Source: Chryseosolibacter sp964532595 | GTDB lineage: Bacteria > Bacteroidota > Bacteroidia > Cytophagales > Cyclobacteriaceae | Length of the DNA stretch: 64,000 nucleotides | Direction: 5' to 3' | NCBI GenBank assembly: GCA_964532595.1 | Contig: CAZHIQ010000004.1 | Span: forward strand, 153,514-217,513 | In this document: piece after piece, positions 52,673 through 59,689 of the stretch | How the letters are laid out: the number at the start of each line of letters is the position of its first letter | Position numbering within the stretch: position 1 is the first letter of the stretch | Made by a program: the position numbers and the translations under genes | The notes under the pieces: generated by a model | Told to the model about the DNA's origin: nothing | Seen by the model: only the letters and a program-made list of their open reading frames with translations | The model's database searches: none

Positions 52673-54457
52673 ATGGAAAACATCCGCAATTTCTGCATTA
52701 TCGCCCATATCGACCACGGCAAGAGTACGCTGGCAGATCGCCTATTGGAGTTTACAGGGACACTGAGCGCTCGCCAGATGCAGGCTCAGGTGCTTGACAA
52801 CATGGACCTGGAACGCGAAAAGGGCATTACCATCAAAGCGCACGCGATCCAGATGAATTATCGCCGCGACGGGAAGGAATATGTCCTCAACCTGATCGAT
52901 ACCCCCGGACACGTTGACTTTTCCTATGAGGTGTCCCGCTCCATCGCCGCTTGCGAGGGCGCACTGCTGGTGGTGGATGCAAGCCAGGGAATCGAGGCGC
53001 AGACGATTTCAAACCTCTACCTGGCCCTGGAGCACGACCTGGAAATCATCCCTGTTCTGAATAAGATCGATCTTCCGCACGCCATGCCCGAAGAGGTAAC
53101 GGAGGAAATCGTCAATATGATCGGATGCAAGCCGGAAGACGTTATCCATGCCAGCGCCAAGGAAGGCCTCGGTATTCAGGAAATTCTGGATGCCGTAGTT
53201 GACCGGATCAATCCCCCGAAAGGGGATCCGAACGGCCCGCTCCAGGCGATGATCTTCGACTCGGTTTTTAACTCGTTTCGCGGAATTGAAGTCTATTTCC
53301 GCGTTTTCAACGGAACGATACGTACGGACGAGCGAATCAAATTTGTGGCTACCGGCCGCGAATATTTTGCGGAAGAAATCGGGGTGCTGAAACTGCAGAA
53401 GCAACCCCAGAAAGAAATTGCGGCCGGAAACGTCGGATACCTCATTTCCGGTATCAAGGTCGCCAGGGAAGTCAAGGTGGGGGATACCATTACTCACCCG
53501 CAGAACCCGGCCGAGGCAGTGAAAGGGTTCGAGAACGTAAAACCGATGGTATTCGCCGGAATTTATCCGGTCGAAACTTCTGAATTCGAAGAACTCCGCG
53601 CTTCCATGGAAAAGCTTCAGCTTAACGATGCCTCGCTGGTGTGGGAACCGGAGACATCGGCTGCCCTGGGCTTTGGATTCCGTTGTGGTTTCCTTGGAAT
53701 GCTCCACATGGAAATTATTCAGGAGCGTCTGGAGAGAGAGTTCGACATGACCGTCATTACGACGGTGCCCTCGGTGCAGTTTAAAGCACACCTTACGGAT
53801 GGCTCCGTTGTTGATATCAACGCCCCTTCGGAGATGCCTGATGTCACAAAGACGAACCATATCGAAGAGCCCTATATACAGGCACAGATCATTACGAAAA
53901 CCGACTACATCGGTGCGATTATGAGTTTGTGCATGGAAAAGCGCGGCGTCGTGAAGAATCAATCGTATCTCACTACCGACCGTGTTGAGCTTACTTTTGA
54001 GATGCCGCTGGCGGAAATCGTATTTGACTTCTTCGACAAACTCAAAACGATCTCACGCGGATATGCTTCGCTCGACTATCATTTGATCGGCTACCGCGAA
54101 TCCGATATGGTAAAGCTCGATGTGATGTTAAACGGGGAACGCGTGGATGCCTTGAGTGCGATTGTTCACCGCAGCAAAGCTCAGGAGTGGGGTCGCAAAC
54201 TTTGCGAAAAACTGAAGGAACTGATTCCCCGGCATATGTTTGAGGTCGCCATACAGGCTGCAATCGGACAGAAAATCGTCGCGAGGGAAACCATCAGTGC
54301 GATTCGCAAAAACGTTCTTGCGAAGTGTTACGGCGGTGACATCTCCCGTAAACGCAAGCTGCTTGAGAAGCAAAAGAAGGGGAAGAAGCGGATGCGCCAG
54401 ATTGGAACGGTGGAGGTTCCCCAGGAAGCTTTCATGGCAGTTCTGAAAATCGACTAA
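52673..54457 (+). CDS. lepA: elongation factor 4 (LepA)
   Basis: A 594-residue translational GTPase acting on stalled ribosomes. GTPase motifs are complete: G1 AHIDHGKSTLADRLLE, switch I region LEREKGITIKAHA, G3 DTPGHVDFSYEVSRS, G4 NKIDLPHA and G5 near HASAKEGLG. The LepA-specific C-terminal domain is present (QEWGRKLCEKLKELIPRHMF, KCYGGDISRKRKLLEKQKKG, MRQIGTVEVPQEAFMAVL). First gene of a plus-strand run; folD is 39 bp downstream. Confidence 0.98.
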   Translation: MENIRNFCIIAHIDHGKSTLADRLLEFTGTLSARQMQAQVLDNMDLEREKGITIKAHAIQMNYRRDGKEYVLNLIDTPGHVDFSYEVSRSIAACEGALLVVDASQGIEAQTISNLYLALEHDLEIIPVLNKIDLPHAMPEEVTEEIVNMIGCKPEDVIHASAKEGLGIQEILDAVVDRINPPKGDPNGPLQAMIFDSVFNSFRGIEVYFRVFNGTIRTDERIKFVATGREYFAEEIGVLKLQKQPQKEIAAGNVGYLISGIKVAREVKVGDTITHPQNPAEAVKGFENVKPMVFAGIYPVETSEFEELRASMEKLQLNDASLVWEPETSAALGFGFRCGFLGMLHMEIIQERLEREFDMTVITTVPSVQFKAHLTDGSVVDINAPSEMPDVTKTNHIEEPYIQAQIITKTDYIGAIMSLCMEKRGVVKNQSYLTTDRVELTFEMPLAEIVFDFFDKLKTISRGYASLDYHLIGYRESDMVKLDVMLNGERVDALSAIVHRSKAQEWGRKLCEKLKELIPRHMFEVAIQAAIGQKIVARETISAIRKNVLAKCYGGDISRKRKLLEKQKKGKKRMRQIGTVEVPQEAFMAVLKID

Positions 54458-54496
54458 TCATTCAACGCCGACCAATAGTCGGCGTACTCATGAGAT

Positions 54497-55384
54497 ATGA
54501 CGGAAGCAACAACATATACGCTGATCGATGGAAAGAAGGTCTCCAGCGACATCAAAGAGGAGATCATTCAAAAGGTTGCCATGCGTAAGGAGCAGGGCAA
54601 GAAGATTCCCCACCTGGCCATTATCCTGGTAGGAGACGATGGTGCGAGCCAGACCTATGTGGACAACAAGGTGAAGGCCTGCAAGGCGGTGGGCTTTCAT
54701 TACACCATGATGCGCTTCGCCGATACCATTAGCGAAGAGAAGCTGTTGAGACATATCGATCATGTGAATAATGATGATGACGTCGATGGCTTTATTGTTC
54801 AGCTTCCCCTGCCGGATCACATTTCCGTTGAGCGTATTACGGAGATGATTCGCTCCGACAAGGATGTTGATGGCTTTACCAATCACAACTTCGGAAGCAT
54901 TATCTCAAAGAATCCATTGCTGATGCCCGCTACACCCTTTGGTGTGATGGAGTTGCTGCGCCGTTATAACATCGAAACGGAAGGGAAACACGCCGTGGTA
55001 GTCGGCGCAAGCCGGATTACCGGAGCACCCTTGAGTATGATGCTGACGGAGCAAGGACGTGCAACGGTTACCATCTGCCACAAATACACCCGGGATCTTG
55101 CATCGTTCACGCGTGCTGCGGATATCCTTGTTGTGGCGGTTGGAAAACCCGGTCTGATCACCGCTGATATGGTCAAGGAAGGAGCCGTTGTCATCGACAT
55201 CGGAACGACCCGCGTAGAAGGTCCTCAATTTGCCAAGGGATGGGCCATCCGGGGTGACGTCGATTTTAAAAACGTCGCTCCCAAGACGTCTTATATAACA
55301 CCCGTCCCGGGTGGTGTCGGTCCTATGACTATCGCCTCATTGCTGTTGAACACGTTGCGCGCTACTGAAGCCCGCAATCCTTAA
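54497..55384 (+). CDS. folD: methylenetetrahydrofolate dehydrogenase/cyclohydrolase FolD
   Basis: A 295-residue bifunctional enzyme of one-carbon metabolism. Catalytic Lys in SQTYVDNKVKAC, the substrate block GFIVQLPLPDHI, DKDVDGFTNHNFG, and the C-terminal ITPVPGGVGPMTIASLLLNT are typical. Two departures: the dinucleotide loop usually written GRSxxVGxP reads GASRITGAP, losing the Arg; and the common PCTP reads PATP. The first may affect NADP binding; activity itself should be kept. queE begins 9 bp downstream. Confidence 0.95.
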   Translation: MTEATTYTLIDGKKVSSDIKEEIIQKVAMRKEQGKKIPHLAIILVGDDGASQTYVDNKVKACKAVGFHYTMMRFADTISEEKLLRHIDHVNNDDDVDGFIVQLPLPDHISVERITEMIRSDKDVDGFTNHNFGSIISKNPLLMPATPFGVMELLRRYNIETEGKHAVVVGASRITGAPLSMMLTEQGRATVTICHKYTRDLASFTRAADILVVAVGKPGLITADMVKEGAVVIDIGTTRVEGPQFAKGWAIRGDVDFKNVAPKTSYITPVPGGVGPMTIASLLLNTLRATEARNP

Positions 55385-55393
55385 CGCGCTCCT

Positions 55394-56026
55394 ATGGCGA
55401 CTCAGGCCATTTCCGAAAAGTGGCGCCAGACTCTGCTTCCCCTTATGGAAGACTTCTATACCATTCAAGGTGAGGGAGCCTTCCAGGGCCAGGCAGCCTA
55501 CTTCATTCGTTTAGGTGGATGCGATGTTGGATGCGTGTGGTGTGATGTAAAGGAATCGTGGGACGCGAATGCGCATCCTGCGGTGTCTGTTGCCGATATG
55601 GCGGAACGTGCGAAGGTTACAGGTACCCCCGTCGTTGTGATTACTGGTGGCGAGCCGCTGATGTATGACCTTGCTGACCTTACCGCTGCCCTTCACGATA
55701 AGGGTATACGCACGCATCTCGAGACATCCGGCGCCTACCCTCTGACAGGAGAGTGGGATTGGATATGCTTGTCTCCGAAGAAGTTTAAGGCACCTCTGCC
55801 TTCGGTCGCGCCGTACGCTCACGAATTGAAAGTCGTTGTCTATAACAAGAGCGATTTTGAATGGGCGGAGCAACATGCTAAACAGGTGTCCCCTCACTGC
55901 GAACTCTTTCTTCAGCCCGAGTGGTCGAGGGAGCGTGAAGTACTCCCACTTATCATTGATTACGTGAAGAGAAACCCCCGCTGGAAGATATCGCTGCAGA
56001 TACATAAGTATTTGGGGGTGCCGTAG
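55394..56026 (+). CDS. queE: 7-carboxy-7-deazaguanine synthase QueE
   Basis: A 210-residue radical SAM enzyme of queuosine biosynthesis that contracts the pterin ring of carboxytetrahydropterin. The cluster-binding motif C-x3-C-x2-C is in LGGCDVGCVWCDVK, preceded by DFYTIQGEGAFQGQAAYFIR; GGEPLM and LETSGAYPL follow, all typical. Its place after folD and before pabB gathers genes that work on pterin or folate chemistry. An 8-bp repeat array follows its stop by 2 bp. Confidence 0.95.
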   Translation: MATQAISEKWRQTLLPLMEDFYTIQGEGAFQGQAAYFIRLGGCDVGCVWCDVKESWDANAHPAVSVADMAERAKVTGTPVVVITGGEPLMYDLADLTAALHDKGIRTHLETSGAYPLTGEWDWICLSPKKFKAPLPSVAPYAHELKVVVYNKSDFEWAEQHAKQVSPHCELFLQPEWSREREVLPLIIDYVKRNPRWKISLQIHKYLGVP

Positions 56027-56028
56027 AG

Positions 56029-56056
56029 AGTGTTAAAGTGTTAAAGCGTTAAAGTG
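56029..56056. repeat. 8-bp tandem array overlapping the pabB start
   Basis: AGTGTTAA, AGTGTTAA, AGCGTTAA and a partial AGTG, continuous at 56029-56056. The GTG start of pabB (56054-56056) is the end of the last, partial unit. Same unit as at 11251-11282 before nuoL. Confidence 0.88.
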
Positions 56057-57022
56057 ACGATTGAAGAATTCGGTCATACGGTGAACGAATACTCCTTGCG
56101 GGGGGAGCCGTTTTTGTTCCTTGTCGACTTCGAGATGCTGAAGCCCGAGGTGTATCTGTTGTCGAATCTTCCTGACGGAATTTTCTACAATGTCAAGGGA
56201 CATACCAATGCCACATCCCGCCGTTCTGCACACTCTTCGCTCACTTTTGAGAAGAAGCCAATTGCGTTATCGGACTATCAGGCTAAGTTTGAATACGTCC
56301 AATCAGGTCTGGCTCGCGGAGATTCTTTTCTCGTAAATCTTACGATCCAAACGCCTATTGAAACCAACGCGACGATCGCGGAGCTTTTCGCAGCAAGCCG
56401 CGCAAAGTACAAGCTCTTGGTCGAAAATGAGTTTGTCGTTTTCTCTCCGGAGACTTTCGTTCGAATAGAAGACGGCATAATCTGGTCGTATCCCATGAAG
56501 GGAACGATTGATGCTTCTGAGCAAAATGCCCTTGAGAAAATTTTGGCCGATGAAAAGGAACGGGCCGAACACATAACCATTGTAGATCTCATTCGCAACG
56601 ATCTCAGTGCAGTCGCGAAAGACGTTAAGGTGACGCGGTTCCGATACGTCGATCATCTTCATACGAACAGCAAAGATCTTTTTCAGGTGAGCTCGGAGAT
56701 ACAAGGCATTCTTCCTGAAGATTATCGGCGACGTTTAGGAGATATTCTGATAAGTTTGCTGCCTGCAGGGTCGGTAAGCGGAGCGCCAAAGCCGAAGACG
56801 CTCGAAATCATCCGCGCTGCCGAAGGGGAAAACCGCGGCTACTATACCGGTGTGTTTGGCGTGTTCGATGGTGAATCGCTTGACAGCGCCGTGATGATTC
56901 GCTATATCGAACAGCGCGGCAAAACCCTTTACTACCGGAGCGGTGGCGGAATCACCTTTCAAAGTGATCTTAAAAAAGAGTATCAGGAGGCAATTGACAA
57001 AGTATATGTCCCGATTGATTGA
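56054..57022 (+). CDS. pabB: aminodeoxychorismate synthase component I (PabB)
   Basis: A 322-residue chorismate-binding enzyme that makes aminodeoxychorismate for folate. It corresponds to the catalytic domain: SGLARGDSFLVNLTIQTPIE, the PMKGT motif with the catalytic Lys (SYPMKGTIDA), ITIVDLIRNDLSAVA, LLPAGSVSGAPKPKTLEIIR and YYTGVFGVFDGESLDSAVMI. The N-terminal tryptophan-binding half of classical PabB is short, as in other compact forms. The start is a GTG formed by an 8-bp repeat; the next Met is residue 29. It overlaps pabC by 17 bp. Confidence 0.92.
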   Translation: MTIEEFGHTVNEYSLRGEPFLFLVDFEMLKPEVYLLSNLPDGIFYNVKGHTNATSRRSAHSSLTFEKKPIALSDYQAKFEYVQSGLARGDSFLVNLTIQTPIETNATIAELFAASRAKYKLLVENEFVVFSPETFVRIEDGIIWSYPMKGTIDASEQNALEKILADEKERAEHITIVDLIRNDLSAVAKDVKVTRFRYVDHLHTNSKDLFQVSSEIQGILPEDYRRRLGDILISLLPAGSVSGAPKPKTLEIIRAAEGENRGYYTGVFGVFDGESLDSAVMIRYIEQRGKTLYYRSGGGITFQSDLKKEYQEAIDKVYVPID

Positions 57023-57602
57023 AACGATAAAATTGCTGGAAGGTGAGTTTCTGAACGTTTCGTTTCATGAACGGCGTATGCGGGCGTCGCTCAGAAAACT
57101 GTTTGGCGTGAACCGGCGCATCGACCTGGAGGCGTTGTTAAAGAAGTCGTATTTTCCAACGACGGGTCTTCATCGATGCCGGCTGGTGTATGATGCGCAG
57201 GCGTACGAGGTAGCCTATTGGCCTTACGTCCGTCGCCCCATCGAATCGTTGAAAGTGGTCATGGATGATTCCATTGACTATTCACTGAAGTTTGAAGATC
57301 GCAATGCGTTGAACGAGCTGCTGGAACAGCGCGATACCTGTGACGATATTCTTATTGTAAAGGAGGGAAGGGTAACGGATTGCAGCTTCGCCAATCTTGC
57401 CTTTCGCCGCGGCTCGGCGTGGTTTACGCCTGACAGACCTCTTTTGCAGGGAACGATGAGACAGAAATTGATTGAGCAGGGTAAGATCACGCCGTGCAGC
57501 ATACATGTGCGCGATATTTCAACGTTTGATACCTTTAAGCTGATCAATGCGATGCTGGAATTTGAGAGTCCGGAAATTGATGTGTCCCGCATTGTTGTAT
57601 AG
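57006..57602 (+). CDS. pabC: aminodeoxychorismate lyase-like PLP enzyme (PabC)
   Basis: A 198-residue, compact member of aminotransferase class IV that is expected to release p-aminobenzoate from aminodeoxychorismate. The candidate PLP Lys is in DYSLKFEDRNALNELLEQ, followed by CDDILIVKEGRVTDCSFANL and WFTPDRPLLQGTMRQKLIEQ, the usual cofactor-phosphate and carboxylate region. It is shorter than E. coli PabC (269). The overlap with pabB supports the assignment: the two work in sequence. Start is the ATG at 57006 within pabB. Confidence 0.87.
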   Translation: MSRLIETIKLLEGEFLNVSFHERRMRASLRKLFGVNRRIDLEALLKKSYFPTTGLHRCRLVYDAQAYEVAYWPYVRRPIESLKVVMDDSIDYSLKFEDRNALNELLEQRDTCDDILIVKEGRVTDCSFANLAFRRGSAWFTPDRPLLQGTMRQKLIEQGKITPCSIHVRDISTFDTFKLINAMLEFESPEIDVSRIVV

Positions 57603-57609
57603 ATTTGTT

Positions 57610-59526
57610 ATGATGCGCTTACTCGTAATACTCCTTCTGATCACAGGCTCGGTTTATGGCCAGATGCCTCTTTCTACGAAAAACCGAAAGGCGATCGAGC
57701 ACTATACGGAAGCCGACAACTTTCGGGTAAGGGGTCAGTTCTCGCAGGCGATCAACCTTTTGCAGCAGGCCATTCAGCGTGACAGGAACTTCGTGGAGGC
57801 GTATTATAGACTGGGTATTGTCTACATGTCGCTGAAAGATTTTCCGAAGGCGATTGAAAATTTTGAAAAGGGTCTTTCTCTGACCAACGACATCCGAAAG
57901 CAGCGCGTTTTCTGGTACGATCTCGGCGAGAGTTATTTTACGATTGGGGAGTACGACAAGGCAGAGAATACAATCTCTTCCTTTCTGCAAGCCGAGACGC
58001 AAAACCGCCAACGAATACAGCATGCCCGGTTACTGCTCGACAACATTGCATTTGCCCGTGAAAACCAACGCAATGCATCGCTTTATCGACAGCGGCCGTT
58101 GAGCGATACGGTGAACGCTTTCGTGATGCAGTACTTTCCTGTGCTCACCGCCGATCAACAGTCGCTGATTTTTACGCGGCGACTGGGTAACGGGCCCAAC
58201 GAAGATGAGGACCTCGTTATCAGTCGCAAAGATGCGCGGGGAAGATGGACGGCGCCCGTTTCCCTTTCCGACAATATTAACTCGGATCTCAACGAAGGGA
58301 CCTGTACGATTTCGGCTGATGGACGGCGGTTGATATTTACCTCATGCGTGGGGCGCAAAGGATTTGGTAGTTGTGATTTGTATGAAAGTGTGAAGGTGGG
58401 TGATACGTGGTCCGAGCCCCGCAATCTCGGGCGCAATGTGAATAGTGCTGATTGGGAATCACAGCCCGCGTTGTCGGCCGACGGGCGCACGTTGTACTTT
58501 GTTTCCGATCGGCGGGGTGGCGTGGGCAGGCGTGATATATGGGTGAGTCATTTAGATGACAATGGTGAGTGGACGCGTGCTCGCAACGTCGGTAAGCCCG
58601 TGAACACCATCTACGATGAGATATCTCCTTTCATTCACGCCAATAACAGGGTATTGTATTTCGCGTCGAACGGATTAGTTGGTTTTGGTGGTTATGACAT
58701 CTTTTTTTCCGAGCGCGACAGTGCGGGGTTGTGGACGGCGCCGAAGAACATGGGGAGTCCGATAAACAATCACGAGGATCAGTTTTCATTGTTCATCACA
58801 GCGGATGGAAAGAAGGGGTATTATTCGCACGAAGAATTGCGTGAGGGGTATACGCGCAGTCGGATATTCGAGATGGATATTCCCGAGGAGGATCGGGTGC
58901 GTTACGTCAGTAACTATGTGAAGGGCAGGGTAACCGACCGTGTTACCGGCGAACCGCTGGGTGCGGCCATCGAGTTGATCAATCTTGCGACACATGAAAC
59001 CGAGTCGCTGGTGCATGCTGATTCCGTAACGGGCGCCTATCTTTTTGTTTTGACGGAGGGGTCGGAGTACGCGCTGTATGTGAGCATGCCGGGATATCTG
59101 TTCCGCAGTTTGAATTTCAACTATTCCGAGCAGGAGCATATGAAACCGATTTCCCTTGATGTCGCTTTGGATCGCGCGGCCGAGGGGACGACGGCTGTGT
59201 TGCAGAATATTTTCTTCGACGTTGACAGTTATGCTTTGCATGCCAAATCCCGAACCGAGCTTGAGAAGATACGACGTTTTCTCGAAGACAATCCCGGGTT
59301 GCGGGTAGAGATTGGCGGGCACACCGACAACTCGGGTTCAGTTACCTACAATCAGCAGCTCTCTGAGCGGAGGGCTCGCAGTGTCTACGATTATCTGGTC
59401 GGGGTTGGTATTGATGCCAGGCGTCTTGTTCCGAAAGGGTATGGTCCGAGCGTTCCTGTGGCGGATAACAGCACCGTGGAAGGGCGTAGTCAGAATCGCC
59501 GAATCGAGTTTAAGCTCATCCGATAA
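57610..59526 (+). CDS. TPR / beta-propeller / OmpA-domain protein, PorE-like layout
   Basis: A 638-residue exported protein. Signal peptide (LLVILLLITGSVYGQ); TPR repeats (about 30-150; AINLLQQAIQRDRNFVEAYY, FPKAIENFEKGL, GEYDKAENTI); WD40/PD40-like propeller blades (about 170-430; GTCTISADGRRLIFTS, QPALSADGRTLYFVSDRRGG, YFASNGLVGFGGYDIFFSER); a carboxypeptidase-regulatory-like domain (about 440-530); and a peptidoglycan-binding OmpA domain with FFDVDSYAL and GGHTDNSGSVTYNQQLSERR. The same order is known from PorE of the type IX secretion system, but PorE is a lipoprotein and no lipobox is seen here. It is the last gene of the run. Confidence 0.86.
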   Translation: MMRLLVILLLITGSVYGQMPLSTKNRKAIEHYTEADNFRVRGQFSQAINLLQQAIQRDRNFVEAYYRLGIVYMSLKDFPKAIENFEKGLSLTNDIRKQRVFWYDLGESYFTIGEYDKAENTISSFLQAETQNRQRIQHARLLLDNIAFARENQRNASLYRQRPLSDTVNAFVMQYFPVLTADQQSLIFTRRLGNGPNEDEDLVISRKDARGRWTAPVSLSDNINSDLNEGTCTISADGRRLIFTSCVGRKGFGSCDLYESVKVGDTWSEPRNLGRNVNSADWESQPALSADGRTLYFVSDRRGGVGRRDIWVSHLDDNGEWTRARNVGKPVNTIYDEISPFIHANNRVLYFASNGLVGFGGYDIFFSERDSAGLWTAPKNMGSPINNHEDQFSLFITADGKKGYYSHEELREGYTRSRIFEMDIPEEDRVRYVSNYVKGRVTDRVTGEPLGAAIELINLATHETESLVHADSVTGAYLFVLTEGSEYALYVSMPGYLFRSLNFNYSEQEHMKPISLDVALDRAAEGTTAVLQNIFFDVDSYALHAKSRTELEKIRRFLEDNPGLRVEIGGHTDNSGSVTYNQQLSERRARSVYDYLVGVGIDARRLVPKGYGPSVPVADNSTVEGRSQNRRIEFKLIR

Positions 59527-59620
59527 TCTTTTTTAGAGAACCCACGAACAACGGTAGCGGGAACGATTTCTCACCCCTAGGGGGGTATTTTTCGCACTTT
59601 TTTGTGCCATTTTTTGGGGG

Positions 59621-59648
59621 AAAAGCCTTTTTAGAGCGGCTTTTTTTT
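59621..59648 (+). terminator. intrinsic terminator downstream of the OmpA-domain gene
   Basis: AAAAGCC (59621-59627) pairs with GGCTTTT (59638-59644) with a 10-nt loop, followed by a run of eight T (59641-59648). It ends the lepA-to-OmpA run just before the second SusC gene and abuts a -7 box for it. Confidence 0.72.
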
Positions 59649-59649
59649 C

Positions 59650-59657
59650 TAAGTTTG
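59650..59657 (+). promoter_or_regulatory. -7 box TAAGTTTG of the second SusC gene
   Basis: Exact TAnnTTTG match 32 nt upstream of the ATG at 59690, directly after the terminator. The only TTG upstream (59614-59616) is 33 nt away, too far for the usual spacing. Confidence 0.55.
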
Positions 59658-59689
59658 ACCATAATATCCATTAACCTACCTCAATTTGT

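Noticed and set aside
53009..53962. 317-codon open frame antisense to lepA
   Set aside because: It mirrors the lepA codons, has no recognisable domain and sits fully inside a highly conserved gene; typical shadow frame.
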